Counted from the first letter of the stretch, positions 1 through 8,240 are shown. The stretch: 64,000 bases of DNA from Pyrinomonadaceae bacterium (GCA_019694395.1 JAIBCC010000015.1:1-64000); one strand, 5' to 3'. Made by a program: numbers and translations. Notes: generated by a model not told the origin, from the sequence alone.

Positions 1-1315
1 TTACATTTCCCCTTGCCGGAATTTCAATTGGTTCGGCGTGACTCTGTTTATAAGTTGCCTTGTCGCTGACAACTGCACGAATTATATAACGCAGTCCCTC
101 CGATACTTTAAGAGTAAATGTTCCATCCTCTTTGGCTTGAAAAGCATACCCTATTGAACTTTCGGAATATTCAACTTCTTCAGCACTAACCATGGAATTT
201 GGAGCAACTTTTCCATCGGGAAATACTACAATCCCCGAAACTTCTCTTTGCCCCAACTTTTGTCCGAGTTTTATATCAAAATCTTTCAGCACATCACCTT
301 CTTTAATGCTGATAACTTTTGCCTCATTTAAATTTAGCGTATTTGGATAAAATGTGCGTGGATAAGGGAAAAGTAATTCGGCAATCCGAAAAAGTCTCAC
401 TCCCAAATAATAATCACCACTCGGAATTTCGTGAAAAATATATCGCCCGTCTTTATCCGTAAAAGCCATTTTCATATCAGATTGACCACGAGTGTTAATT
501 TGGTCAACCGGCACGAGCTGCACTGATATTTCATTAGGCGGATTTGAATTTTCATCCAAAATCCGTCCACTAACTGAGGTATTTGAATACAGAGCAAAAC
601 TTGCGACCGCACAACCGTTTGGATTCAATTTAAGCTTGTATTCGGGCTTATCCCCGCCCCACAGCCCCTGCGGGACAGTAGGTGTCAGAGTGTATTCTTG
701 CGGCAAAAGATTGTCGAAACGGAACTCTCCTTTTTCATTTGTTTTAACTTTTTCTCCATTGCTGAGCGAAAGAGTAACATTGGCTAATGGCTCAGGTTTT
801 CGATAAGGTTCATCATTTTTTCGGGTAAAAACGCGAAACACACTACCGTAAATGTATGGGTTTATTGAGCTTTTAGCAATTTCACGGAAATATTGCAAAT
901 CTTCTTCGGCTTTTTCAATCGGGCGAGTTCTGGTGCAGATTCCCGTGCCGAGTTTTCCCGTTTCCTTATTTTCATTTGCATAAACCAAATACTCTTTTCC
1001 AGTTTCAAAGGGATAACCGCAGTCTCCGCCACCTCGTCCTGTAATAATTTCTACTGAATTTTCCTTAACTCCGCGAAAAGATTCGGTAACTGTAAATTTG
1101 ATGGATTTTCGCACAAATTGAAATCTAGGATTATTTTTATCAGTCATGGTAAATTCGCTAACAGATTCTACTTTTCCTGAAAATACAGCATCCGTATTTC
1201 CAAATGATTGGCACGGAGGTCCTCCGCTAAAACATGAACAGGCAATCGCGGAAACAGGAAGGAAAAATAAAAGAGGGATATTTACAAAAATAGTCCTAAA
1301 GATGATTTCTTTCAT
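1..1315 (-). CDS. Exported protein with Cys-x-Cys N-terminus and carboxypeptidase-regulatory-like repeats (3' end cut)
   Basis: The reading frame is open from an ATG at 1315 to the window edge, 438 codons with no stop, so the C-terminus is missing. The first ~25 residues are a signal peptide ending in an Ala-Cys-Ser-Cys stretch, so the mature protein would begin with a CSC motif. This resembles the N-terminus of TIMP/netrin-like (NTR) domains. Further on are segments such as LANVTLSLSNGEKVKTNEKG and GRYIFHEIPSGDYYLGV, typical of CarboxypepD_reg/CnaB-like beta-sandwich repeats; at least three copies can be seen. It lies 58 bases downstream of the aromatic operon on the same strand. The product is probably extracellular or in the envelope. 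The exact function is unknown. Confidence 0.75.
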   Translation of the reverse strand, partial: MKEIIFRTIFVNIPLLFFLPVSAIACSCFSGGPPCQSFGNTDAVFSGKVESVSEFTMTDKNNPRFQFVRKSIKFTVTESFRGVKENSVEIITGRGGGDCGYPFETGKEYLVYANENKETGKLGTGICTRTRPIEKAEEDLQYFREIAKSSINPYIYGSVFRVFTRKNDEPYRKPEPLANVTLSLSNGEKVKTNEKGEFRFDNLLPQEYTLTPTVPQGLWGGDKPEYKLKLNPNGCAVASFALYSNTSVSGRILDENSNPPNEISVQLVPVDQINTRGQSDMKMAFTDKDGRYIFHEIPSGDYYLGVRLFRIAELLFPYPRTFYPNTLNLNEAKVISIKEGDVLKDFDIKLGQKLGQREVSGIVVFPDGKVAPNSMVSAEEVEYSESSIGYAFQAKEDGTFTLKVSEGLRYIIRAVVSDKATYKQSHAEPIEIPARGNV

Positions 1316-1373
1316 AACTTTAGGACTAAGATGCTTTTTGAAAAGGATTAAGTTGTAATAACCAAATGATTTT

Positions 1374-2465
1374 TTATTCAGCCAACAACTTATTCATAAT
1401 CTTGGTCTGATGCCGAATTGATTCCTGGTGAATCGCTTCCATCATTTCGACAATAAATTCTCGTGTCAATTCTTTTTTCGCGGCTTTTTCGGCGCGATCG
1501 TTGATGATTTCGTCCCAACGATTGGTTTGCAGAATAGTGATGCCGTTTTCGAGTTTGAATTCACCGATCTTGCGGGCGATTTCCATTCTTTCCCCCATAA
1601 TTTCGAGCATATAATTGTCAATCCGGTCAATTTGCTGACGGAGCATTAACAACGTATCTTCTTTTTCGTGGTCAAGGGCTTCGTGCCGAACGACCAAACT
1701 GCGAACAATTTCGCCTAATCTTTCGGGCGTGACCTGCTGTTTGGCATCACTCCAGGCTTTGTCGGGATTACGGTGCGATTCAATCATTACCCCGTCAAAA
1801 TTGAGGTCAAAGGCTTTTTGAGCAACGGCTTGGAGCATCGTGCGCTCACCGCAAATGTGCGACGGGTCAACCACAATCGGAATATTCGGATGCAGACGGC
1901 GGAGTTCAATCGGTAATTCCCACATCGGTTTATTGCGGTATTTCGTCTTTTCATACGAAGAAAATCCGCGATGAATTGCGCCAAGTTTTTTGATTCCGGC
2001 AGTGTGAATGCGTTCCATTCCGCCAATCCAAAGCTGTAAATCGGGATTCAAAGGATTTTTGACCAGAACCGGAACATCTACGCCTTTCAGCGCGTCCGCA
2101 ACTTCTTGGACGGAAAACGGATTAACCGTTGTTCGCGCACCAACCCAGAGAATATCAACTCCGGCTTCCAGAGCTTCTTCAACGTGCTGTCCGGTAGCGA
2201 CTTCAACCGTGGTTGGCAATCCGGCGTGTTTTCCGGCTTGGACGAGCCAATGCAAACCATCTTTTCCGATGCCTTCAAACATTCCCGGACGAGTGCGCGG
2301 TTTCCAGATTCCCGCCCGCAAAGCTGAAATTCCCTGATGTTTCAGGCGTTCCGCCGTTTCCATCATCTGTTCTTCGGTTTCGCACGAACACGGTCCCGCG
2401 ATAACGAACGGTTTTTTAATGTTTAAGCCCCAATCTTGCAGGGGAACAATGTCAAAGTTGCTCAT
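1374..2465 (-). CDS. aroF: 3-deoxy-7-phosphoheptulonate synthase / chorismate mutase fusion
   Basis: This 363-residue bifunctional enzyme would catalyse the first step of the shikimate pathway (PEP + erythrose 4-phosphate to DAHP) and the conversion of chorismate to prephenate. Residues ~1-265 are a class I DAHP synthase (AGPCSCE, KPRTRPG, LVKNPLNPD, DPSHICGER, ESH). Residues ~270-363 are a type II (AroQ) chorismate mutase helical domain (LRQQIDRIDNYMLEIMGERM, ARKIGEFK). The mutase sits at the C-terminus, as in Bacteroidetes-type fusions and unlike Bacillus AroA(G), where it is N-terminal. It is the last gene of the pheA-tyrA-methyltransferase-aroF operon, 20 bases after the methyltransferase stop, and would be controlled by the leader attenuator upstream of pheA. 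Confidence 0.93.
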   Translation of the reverse strand: MSNFDIVPLQDWGLNIKKPFVIAGPCSCETEEQMMETAERLKHQGISALRAGIWKPRTRPGMFEGIGKDGLHWLVQAGKHAGLPTTVEVATGQHVEEALEAGVDILWVGARTTVNPFSVQEVADALKGVDVPVLVKNPLNPDLQLWIGGMERIHTAGIKKLGAIHRGFSSYEKTKYRNKPMWELPIELRRLHPNIPIVVDPSHICGERTMLQAVAQKAFDLNFDGVMIESHRNPDKAWSDAKQQVTPERLGEIVRSLVVRHEALDHEKEDTLLMLRQQIDRIDNYMLEIMGERMEIARKIGEFKLENGITILQTNRWDEIINDRAEKAAKKELTREFIVEMMEAIHQESIRHQTKIMNKLLAE

Positions 2466-2485
2466 AAATAATTACCAAATAAAAC

Positions 2486-3238
2486 TCAATTTTTGATTGC
2501 TATAATCCTGATTCTTTTATAATCTGCCTGCCAAACTCCATTTATCAGCAGTTTTTCCTCTAAACTCTTTTGCAAAGTGTTCAAAATATTTTCTTTTTCG
2601 GTTTTATTGATTCCAACAAAAAACTTTTCTCCGAACATTGTCAACCAATCTTTGATGCCGTCTTTGCCTTTCAATTCGGTTGGTCGGTCGTAATGCTGAG
2701 CAAATATAACTCGAAATCCAACCTTTTCAAGTTCGGTTGCATATTCACCAATAGTCGGAAAATACCAAAAATTTATTTTGGAATTTTCGGTAAAACCAAA
2801 CTCATTCAAGGTTTTCCGCAAGGCGTTTGTCAAAATTTCAACATTTTCGGCTCCGCCAAATTCCGCCACCAATCTTCCCCCGTTTATTAAGTGCGAATAA
2901 ATTTGTTTGATGACTTTTTCCTTTTCCAAAATCCAGTGCAAGACTGCATTTGAAAAGATCGCATCAAATTGTTGATTCAATTCAAAATCAATTGCGTTAA
3001 GTTGCCTAAAATCTATATTCGGGAATTTCGCTTTCGCTAGTTCAATCATTTTTGCCGAACTGTCAATTCCGATTACTTTTGCTCCAGATTGAGCAATTTT
3101 TTCGGTCAAATCTCCTGTTCCGCAGCCCAAATCCAGAATATTTTCATCGTTTTGCGGATTTAGTAACGGCAATAAACCTTCGCCCAATTTAGCCACAAAA
3201 GCGTGTGAGTTATCGTAAAATGATGCGTTCCAGTTCAT
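2486..3238 (-). CDS. Class I SAM-dependent methyltransferase in the aromatic operon
   Basis: The 250-residue protein has the Rossmann methyltransferase signature: motif I LDLGCGTGDLT, an acidic residue after GIDSS for SAM ribose binding, the FDAIFSNAVLHWI motif, and a GGRLVAEFGG strand. The overall pattern resembles the trans-aconitate methyltransferase/Methyltransf_11 group. Its start overlaps the tyrA stop by four bases, which implies translational coupling with tyrosine biosynthesis. A methyltransferase is not a standard member of the Phe/Tyr pathway, so the substrate cannot be named from sequence. It may simply be co-transcribed. Confidence 0.85.
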   Translation of the reverse strand: MNWNASFYDNSHAFVAKLGEGLLPLLNPQNDENILDLGCGTGDLTEKIAQSGAKVIGIDSSAKMIELAKAKFPNIDFRQLNAIDFELNQQFDAIFSNAVLHWILEKEKVIKQIYSHLINGGRLVAEFGGAENVEILTNALRKTLNEFGFTENSKINFWYFPTIGEYATELEKVGFRVIFAQHYDRPTELKGKDGIKDWLTMFGEKFFVGINKTEKENILNTLQKSLEEKLLINGVWQADYKRIRIIAIKN

Positions 3239-4077
3239 TTCAAAATCTTTTTAATTTCATTTGCCTCGCTCATAAATTTTTCGAGTTCGGCAAATTTATT
3301 TTTGTTTATCAAATTGCGGAAGTGATACATTTTTTCGATGTAAGTATCAATCGCTTCAAGCAGATACGCCTTGTTCTGTTGAAAAATCGGTGACCAGGTG
3401 TTAGGCGAACTTTTCGCTAATCGCACCGTGCTTTCAAAACCGCCACCTGCCATTTCAAAAATCGCTTCTTCGTCCTTTTCCTTTTCCAAAACGGTTGCCG
3501 CCAGAACAAAAGAGCTAATGTGCGAAATGTGGGAAATATATGCAGCGTGGATGTCGTGCTGATGCGATTCCATCTGCTTGATGTCCATTCCAATTGCCCG
3601 ATACATTTTTTCAACCGTTTCAACCGCGTCTGAATCTGAATTTTCCACATCGCAAAAAATACAGATTTTACCGTTGAAAAGTCCTGAAATCGCGGCAGTT
3701 GGTCCCGAATATTCCGTTCCCGCCATTGGATGCGAAGCGACATAGCGATTACGGTTTGCAGCATTTCGCACGCCGTCAATAATCACGCCTTTGGTCGAAC
3801 CGCAATCGGTCACAATTTGATGCGGTTTGATGCGTTCAAGAACGTATTTCAATTCATCAATCAGCGCATTAACCGGAACGGTCAAAATTATCAAATCAGC
3901 TTCGGCAATCGCGTTTTCTTTTGACTCAACCCGATCAACTAACCCCAATTCCAAAGCCTTTTCCGCGTGCGCCTGACTATTTTCGACACCGATAATCTCA
4001 CTCGCAAAATTGCTCTCCCGCAAACTTTTTGCCAGCGAACCGCCGATTAAACCAATACCAAAGATAGCTATACGCAT
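3235..4077 (-). CDS. tyrA: Prephenate dehydrogenase
   Basis: TyrA converts prephenate to 4-hydroxyphenylpyruvate with NAD(P)+ in tyrosine biosynthesis. The 280-residue protein begins with the dinucleotide-binding motif GIGLIGGSLA. It continues with LTVPVNALIDEL, VTDCGSTKG, the active-site region SHPMAGTEYSGP, and a helical C-terminal half containing SHISHISSFVLAA and GGGFESTVRLA. There is no ACT domain, so feedback control is probably not built into this enzyme. It lies between pheA (134-base gap carrying hexamer repeats) and the methyltransferase (4-base overlap). Confidence 0.93.
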   Translation of the reverse strand: MRIAIFGIGLIGGSLAKSLRESNFASEIIGVENSQAHAEKALELGLVDRVESKENAIAEADLIILTVPVNALIDELKYVLERIKPHQIVTDCGSTKGVIIDGVRNAANRNRYVASHPMAGTEYSGPTAAISGLFNGKICIFCDVENSDSDAVETVEKMYRAIGMDIKQMESHQHDIHAAYISHISHISSFVLAATVLEKEKDEEAIFEMAGGGFESTVRLAKSSPNTWSPIFQQNKAYLLEAIDTYIEKMYHFRNLINKNKFAELEKFMSEANEIKKILK

Positions 4078-4088
4078 ATTTTTATTTA

Positions 4089-4211
4089 AGTAGCAGTGGC
4101 AGATGCAGTTGCAGTTTGATTGAAAATTAAAATCTTAATCTTCAATTTCAACGTCCTAAAGAAATGCAAAAAACTGCCACTGCCACTGCCACTGCTACTG
4201 CCACTGCCTAC
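4089..4211. repeat. Inverted hexanucleotide (ACTGCC) repeats between pheA and tyrA
   Basis: On the right, 4173-4211 is a run of ACTGCC hexamers with small variations, ending at the pheA stop. On the left, 4089-4115 holds the complementary GGCAGT-type hexamers. The arms include a perfect 14-base inverted match (4089-4102 with 4186-4199), so the mRNA between the two genes could fold into a hairpin with an ~83-base loop. No U-tract follows, so it is more likely an mRNA-stability or spacer element than a terminator. Confidence 0.7.
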
Positions 4212-5042
4212 TCAAACCGGCTTTGCCCCCTGTTGATATTCTCCCAAAATTTTCAATTCACGGGTTAAAGGTTCGATTTCGTCCATCATTTTGCGATAAT
4301 CTGCGAATTCCTCGAACCGCAAATCAACATAAAAATAATATTTCCACTCTTCGCCAATAACCGGTAAAGACTGGATTTTATTGAGGTTAATGTTGTATTC
4401 GCCGATTTTGGTCAGAATTTTTGCCAGACTTCCGGGCAAATGGTTGGAACGAAAACTGATTGAGGCTTTGTTGATTCCCTTGACCAAATCTCCGTTTCGC
4501 CGTCTCAACGCTAAAAAGCGCGTAAAATTCCGTTTATTGTCGTGAATATCAGATGCAACTACTTCTAAATCAAAGACTTCCGCTGCCCGACGACTGGCAA
4601 TTGCCGCCCGATGTTTGATGTGATGCTCTTTGATTTCTTTTGCGCTGGCAGCCGTATCGCTTGATTCGACCAGTTGAATATTCGGATATTTGCTCAAAAA
4701 ATCTTCGCATTGCAAAAATGCCATCGGATGTGAATGGATTTCTTCAATTTCTTCAATTTTTTGTCCGGCTAAAGCCATTAAATTCATCTCAATACAGAGA
4801 TAAACTTCGCCGAAAATTTCGAGATTCGTATTTCTGAGCCGCGCATAATTCGGCAAAATCGAACCGGCAATCGCATTTTCAAAAGCGCAAACGGCATAAT
4901 CGGCTTCACCTGTTTTCATCACGTTAAAAAGCTGCGGAAAAGTTGCACATTCGATGATTTCGACTTCTTCACCAAAAAACTCCAACGCCGCCGTTTCGTG
5001 AAATGAGGCCAATGCCCCTTGAATTGCTACCCGTTTATTCAT
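4212..5042 (-). CDS. pheA: Prephenate dehydratase with ACT domain
   Basis: PheA converts prephenate to phenylpyruvate. This is the monofunctional form of 276 residues. The N-terminal periplasmic-binding-like catalytic half contains VAIQGALASFHE, VCAFENAIAGS, IHSHPMAFLQC, SDTAASAKEI and the catalytic-region motif NFTRFLAL. The C-terminal ~90 residues form an ACT domain (SFRSNHLPGSLAKIL, then KIQSLPVIGEEWKYYFYVD), where Phe normally acts as feedback inhibitor. It is the first structural gene of the operon. The start lies about 80 bases after the attenuator hairpin, so its expression should be set by read-through of that hairpin. Confidence 0.94.
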   Translation of the reverse strand: MNKRVAIQGALASFHETAALEFFGEEVEIIECATFPQLFNVMKTGEADYAVCAFENAIAGSILPNYARLRNTNLEIFGEVYLCIEMNLMALAGQKIEEIEEIHSHPMAFLQCEDFLSKYPNIQLVESSDTAASAKEIKEHHIKHRAAIASRRAAEVFDLEVVASDIHDNKRNFTRFLALRRRNGDLVKGINKASISFRSNHLPGSLAKILTKIGEYNINLNKIQSLPVIGEEWKYYFYVDLRFEEFADYRKMMDEIEPLTRELKILGEYQQGAKPV

Positions 5043-5120
5043 TTATGTTATAAAAGCCCAATAAGTAAAAGATTTAATTATAGCGATTTGCTTTTGAAAG
5101 TAAATCTAAAGTCAATGAAA

Positions 5121-5154
5121 AATAAAAAAGACCGTCGGATTTTTCCAACGGTCT
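5121..5154 (-). terminator. Attenuator terminator of the Phe/Tyr operon
   Basis: On the minus strand a 10-base stem with one mismatch (5154-5145 pairing with 5138-5129, AGACCGTTGG with CCGACGGTCT, loop AAAAAT) is followed at once by UUUUUAUU. It lies between the leader peptide stop (5178) and pheA (5042), so it can only terminate transcripts coming from the leader. Its left arm can pair instead with an ACGGT segment at the end of the leader reading frame, giving a competing antiterminator. Confidence 0.85.
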
Positions 5155-5177
5155 TCAGAAATTTTGCTCTTGTTTTT

Positions 5178-5282
5178 CTAAAACCGTCGTTTGGGCAATT
5201 TAAAATAATAGCCAAAATAGCCAAAGAAAAATCCAAAGGCGTTGACGGTATTAAAATTTTTGTTGTTTGGAGTTAGATTCAT
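5178..5282 (-). CDS. Phe/Tyr-rich leader peptide of the pheA-tyrA operon
   Basis: This is a 34-codon reading frame starting with ATG at 5282; an in-frame TAA two codons upstream fixes the start. The middle reads FGFFFGYFGYYF, nine aromatic residues in twelve, made of Phe and Tyr codons, directly upstream of a Phe/Tyr biosynthetic operon. It sits 33 bases after the predicted -10 box and just before the attenuator hairpin. The sequence also allows segment 1 (ACCGTC, 5249-5244) to pair with segment 2 (GACGGT, 5188-5183). Segment 2 can in turn pair with the first terminator arm. This is the 1:2 / 2:3 / 3:4 scheme of the enterobacterial pheA and trp leaders. No strong Shine-Dalgarno sequence is visible. 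Confidence 0.85.
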   Translation of the reverse strand: MNLTPNNKNFNTVNAFGFFFGYFGYYFKLPKRRF

Positions 5283-5314
5283 TTTTTAACAACTTTGCAA
5301 CAAGCTAGTAACAA

Positions 5315-5343
5315 AGTCTAAAGACATTTTACAAATTAGTCAA
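5315..5343 (-). promoter_or_regulatory. Predicted sigma-70-type promoter of the Phe/Tyr operon
   Basis: On the minus strand a -35 box TTGACT (5343-5338) and a -10 box TAGACT (5320-5315) are separated by exactly 17 bases. Transcription would start near 5307, about 25 bases before the leader ATG. The call rests on consensus match, spacing and position only. Confidence 0.65.
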
Positions 5344-5425
5344 ATCTTTTTACTAAACCTACGAAAAGGAAAAATCACGAAATTGTTGATTACAAGGTTT
5401 TGTGGCAAACTAATTTGAAATAACT

Positions 5426-5785
5426 ATGAACCAAGAAACCGTCACCTTATATCGTCCAACGGGGAAAAACGAACTTGCTTTGATTGAAGAAAGTAATTGG
5501 ACGGCTTTTCCGCCGCGATTGCCCGAACAACCGATTTTTTATCCTGTTTGTAATGAAGAATATGCCATCCAAATCGCGCGGGATTGGAATGCTAAATACA
5601 ACGCTGATAAACTTGGCTACGTCACCAAATTTGGAGTCTGCAAAGAGTTTTTAGACAAATATGAAACCCATCTTGTCGGCGGCGAAGTTTACGAAGAATA
5701 TTGGATTCCGGCGGAAGATTTAGAAGAGTTTAATAAGAATATTGTTGGGAAAATTGAAGTTATTGCAGAATTTAGCGGAGTTTAA
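5426..5785 (+). CDS. Small protein of the 'ADP-ribosylation/crystallin J1' annotation group
   Basis: The 119-residue soluble protein has no signal peptide or membrane segment. The sequence (TLYRPTGKNELALIEES, FPPRLPEQPIFYPVCNEEYA, GGEVYEEYWIPAEDLEEFN) matches, from memory, a conserved small family usually labelled 'ADP-ribosylation/crystallin J1'. That name comes from automatic transfer and does not establish activity. It is monocistronic, divergent from the Phe/Tyr operon, and followed directly by REP-like palindromes. Function unknown. Confidence 0.75.
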   Translation: MNQETVTLYRPTGKNELALIEESNWTAFPPRLPEQPIFYPVCNEEYAIQIARDWNAKYNADKLGYVTKFGVCKEFLDKYETHLVGGEVYEEYWIPAEDLEEFNKNIVGKIEVIAEFSGV

Positions 5786-5794
5786 GGAAGAATA

Positions 5795-5878
5795 TTTTCT
5801 TACGGCTTTGCCGTTCCGATGAGTGGAAAGTCTCTGACTTTCCAAAACAACTATCCCCAATTTTGAGGCTACGCCTCC
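5795..5878 (+). repeat. REP-like palindromic unit 1 (5' flank of the transposase)
   Basis: Three short imperfect palindromes occur in a row: CGGCTTTGCCG, then GGAAAGTCTCTGACTTTCC after a TGATGAG-like linker (CGATGAGT here), and after a spacer GAGGCTACGCCTC. The same order recurs downstream of the transposase gene at 6453-6537 in the same orientation and at 6553-6635 inverted. Confidence 0.8.
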
Positions 5879-5890
5879 ATTTTGGATATT

Positions 5891-6436
5891 ATGTTTTATA
5901 TCTCAAAAGATAATCCTTGCTATTATTTTACTTCGGTTGCTAATAATCGGTTGCCTGTTTTTCGCACTGATAAACTAAAAGAAATAACTTGCAAAGCAAT
6001 AAATGAGGCGCGAACTTCATCAGGAATGTTCATATTTGCATACGTCATTATGCCAGATCATTTTCATATCATTACGGATAGTAAATTAAAGCCTTCTAAT
6101 ATTTTACGCTATCTAAACGGGGTAACGGCAAGGCGTGTAATTAATTATCTGAAAGAAAATAATTTCACCTCATCTTTGGACAAATTAAAACAATTTGAGA
6201 AAAAGCGAGGCTACAAATATTCACTTTGGGAGCATCATTCTGATACTTTTACAATTACCTCCGAATCAATGTTTATGCAGAAAGTCAGCTACATTCACTT
6301 GAATCCTATTCGAGCGGAATTGGTTGGAAATATAGAAGATTATTTGTATTCAAGTATTCGGATTTGGAAAAGAAAACCTTTGGAAAATGAGCCTTTGGAA
6401 ATGGATTTAAATCAAATAAAATGGAGAGATGGGTAG
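5891..6436 (+). CDS. REP-associated tyrosine transposase (RAYT, Y1/HUH superfamily)
   Basis: The protein has the HUH metal-binding motif in VIMPDHFHII and the typical C-terminal block LWEHHSDTF ... YIHLNPIRAELV ... DYLYSSIR, which includes the candidate catalytic tyrosine in YIHLNP. Such enzymes cut and join single-stranded DNA at REP palindromes. I start it at the ATG at 5891 (181 residues); a TTG three codons upstream at 5882 is possible. The frame is intact and the domain complete, so it may be active. Three REP-like units flank the gene. Confidence 0.88.
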   Translation: MFYISKDNPCYYFTSVANNRLPVFRTDKLKEITCKAINEARTSSGMFIFAYVIMPDHFHIITDSKLKPSNILRYLNGVTARRVINYLKENNFTSSLDKLKQFEKKRGYKYSLWEHHSDTFTITSESMFMQKVSYIHLNPIRAELVGNIEDYLYSSIRIWKRKPLENEPLEMDLNQIKWRDG

Positions 6437-6452
6437 TTATTTAATACTAGAC

Positions 6453-6537
6453 TTTTCTTACGGCTCTGCCGTTCTGATGAGCGGAAAGGCTTTGCCTTTC
6501 CAAGAGATTTCTCCCCAACTTTTGAGGCTGTGCCTCA
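6453..6537 (+). repeat. REP-like palindromic unit 2
   Basis: This direct-orientation copy lies just after the transposase stop: CGGCTCTGCCG, linker TGATGAGC, GGAAAGGCTTTGCCTTTCC, spacer, GAGGCTGTGCCTC. It aligns with unit 1 over its whole length and matches better within the palindromes than in the spacer. Confidence 0.8.
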
Positions 6538-6552
6538 TTGTAGTAACATTTC

Positions 6553-6635
6553 GAGGCATAGCCTCTCAAATAAGAGGGCAAATTGACGAAAAGGCTAAGC
6601 CTTTTCGCTCATCGGCGGGCGAAGCCCTTTGGAAA
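6553..6635 (-). repeat. REP-like palindromic unit 3 (inverted)
   Basis: Read on the minus strand this gives GGGCTTCGCCC, linker CGATGAGC, GAAAAGGCTTAGCCTTTTC, spacer, GAGGCTATGCCTC, the same order of elements as units 1 and 2 but in the opposite direction. Units 2 and 3 therefore form a head-to-head pair, as in bacterial interspersed mosaic elements. Confidence 0.75.
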
Positions 6636-6651
6636 TTTTAAAAGAAAACAA

Positions 6652-6954
6652 ATGAAACAAAATGATTTACCTCAAAGATGGAAAAACAGAATTGCAACCT
6701 ACTTAAAAGAAACAGGCTCAAGGTTTAATAGTTTTGGAGCAGATTCATTTCAACATAATTTGAAAATTGAATTCGAGGATGGCTCAAACTCCTTTTTCAA
6801 ATATGCTTTTTACTGGGTTGACAACGAAAATAAAGAAATTGCAGTTTTTACTGAACATTGTGGGTATCATATTTTTCAATTGTTAGCGGTAAAACTTGAA
6901 ACTATTGATAGAAAAAACGGTAAAATCATAAAAACTGAAGATTTTAGAATCTAA
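6652..6954 (+). CDS. Conserved-looking small hypothetical protein
   Basis: I chose the ATG at 6652 (100 residues). An upstream extension in the same frame would read through REP unit 3 and is unlikely to be coding. The protein is soluble and mixed alpha/beta ([33 protein letters not shown]), with no recognised catalytic motif. It ends two bases before the pyrC start, so the two genes are probably co-transcribed. Function unknown. Confidence 0.7.
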   Translation: MKQNDLPQRWKNRIATYLKETGSRFNSFGADSFQHNLKIEFEDGSNSFFKYAFYWVDNENKEIAVFTEHCGYHIFQLLAVKLETIDRKNGKIIKTEDFRI

Positions 6955-6956
6955 TA

Positions 6957-8240
6957 ATGAAACTTTTAATAACCAACGGACACCTAATAGACCCCGCCGA
7001 AGGACAAAATAGCGGGAAACATCTTTTGATCGAAAACGGACGAGTTGCGGCGTGGCTTGGAGCGAATGACGAATTGCCGACTGACATTGAAACCTTTGAC
7101 GCTACAGGGCTTATTGTTGCGCCGGGTTTTATTGATTTGCACGTTCATCTGCGCGAACCGGGACAGGAACACAAAGAAACGATTGCCACAGGCGCGGCGG
7201 CGGCGGTTGTGGGCGGTTGGACGAGCATTTGTTGTATGCCCAACACCAAACCGATCAACGACAACGCGGCGATTACCCGTTTTATCATTGAACAATCCAA
7301 CCGCGCGGGATTAGCCAATGTTTTTCCGATTGGTGCAATTACCAAAGGCTCGGACGGCAGCGAATTAGCCGAAATGGGTGAGATGAAAACCGCCGGAATC
7401 GTTGCGGTTTCGGATGACGGACGACCTGTGCCGAATGCGGGGATGATGCGCCGTGCGCTCGAATACGCCAAAGATTTTGATTTGACGGTGGTTGATCATT
7501 GCGAAGACAAATCTCTCTCTCATGGGGGCGTGATGCACGAAGGAAAAATGTCTTTATTGTTGGGATTAAAAGGAATGCCAGCACTGGCGGAAGATATTGA
7601 TGCAATGCGTGACGTGCTTTTGTCCGAAGCAACGGGAGCAAAAGTTCATATTGCTCACATTTCAACCAAAGGCGCAGTTGAAGCGGTTCGCTGGGCAAAA
7701 TCAAAAGGTTTGCGAGTCACTTCAGAAGTTGCACCACATCATTTTGCCCTAACTGATGAGGCAGTTGAAGGCTATGATACTAGCACCAAAATGGCTCCGC
7801 CGTTGCGTTCACGCGAACACGTCGAAGCAGTTCTGGAAGCTATCAAGGACGGCACGATTGATGCCATCGCCACCGATCACGCCCCGCATCACGCCGACGA
7901 GAAAAATCTCGAATATGACCGCGCTCCGTTTGGCATTACCGGATTGGAAACCGCGATTGGTTTAGCTTTTGAAAAGCTCGTGCATCCCGGAATTATTGAT
8001 TTGGTTAGACTTGTCGAAATGTTTTCAACCAATCCGGCAAAGATTTTCGGTTTGGAAGAGCGTGGAACTTTGAAAGTCGGCTCAATCGCTGACGTAACAA
8101 TCATCAATCCCGATTTGGAATGGACTTATGACGTTAATCAGACCAAATCGAAATCGAAAAATTCACCATTTCACAATCAAACCTTTCGAGGCTGTGCGGT
8201 TGCCACGATTGTCGGCGGAAAAATTGTTTATCAGCGGTAA
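6957..8240 (+). CDS. pyrC: Dihydroorotase (class I)
   Basis: It catalyses the reversible cyclisation of N-carbamoyl-L-aspartate to dihydroorotate in de novo pyrimidine synthesis. The 427-residue amidohydrolase shows the zinc ligands and substrate residues in order: [15 protein letters not shown] near residue 60, CMPNTKP, a metal-site His in [16 protein letters not shown], and the catalytic Asp in ATDHAPHH. It also has the C-terminal amidohydrolase closing strand [12 protein letters not shown]. Class I proteins such as those of Bacillus and Aquifex look the same. No other pyrimidine genes are nearby. Confidence 0.94.
   Translation: MKLLITNGHLIDPAEGQNSGKHLLIENGRVAAWLGANDELPTDIETFDATGLIVAPGFIDLHVHLREPGQEHKETIATGAAAAVVGGWTSICCMPNTKPINDNAAITRFIIEQSNRAGLANVFPIGAITKGSDGSELAEMGEMKTAGIVAVSDDGRPVPNAGMMRRALEYAKDFDLTVVDHCEDKSLSHGGVMHEGKMSLLLGLKGMPALAEDIDAMRDVLLSEATGAKVHIAHISTKGAVEAVRWAKSKGLRVTSEVAPHHFALTDEAVEGYDTSTKMAPPLRSREHVEAVLEAIKDGTIDAIATDHAPHHADEKNLEYDRAPFGITGLETAIGLAFEKLVHPGIIDLVRLVEMFSTNPAKIFGLEERGTLKVGSIADVTIINPDLEWTYDVNQTKSKSKNSPFHNQTFRGCAVATIVGGKIVYQR

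Larger units (their letters stand above)
5795..6635 (+). mobile_element. RAYT transposase gene with flanking REP units
   Basis: The unit consists of a transposase gene of the IS200-like Y1 HUH class bracketed by REP-like palindromes, one on the 5' side and an inverted pair on the 3' side. This is the arrangement described for REP-associated tyrosine transposases, which act on REP sequences and are usually kept as single-copy genes instead of moving as insertion sequences. No target-site duplication is apparent. Confidence 0.75.

Noticed and set aside
2008..2337. Plus-strand frame inside the DAHP synthase gene
   Set aside because: It is antisense to a well-conserved enzyme, with low-complexity composition and no ribosome binding site.
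6583..6651. N-terminal extension of the small protein at 6652
   Set aside because: It runs through an inverted REP unit, so it is repeat DNA and not coding sequence.
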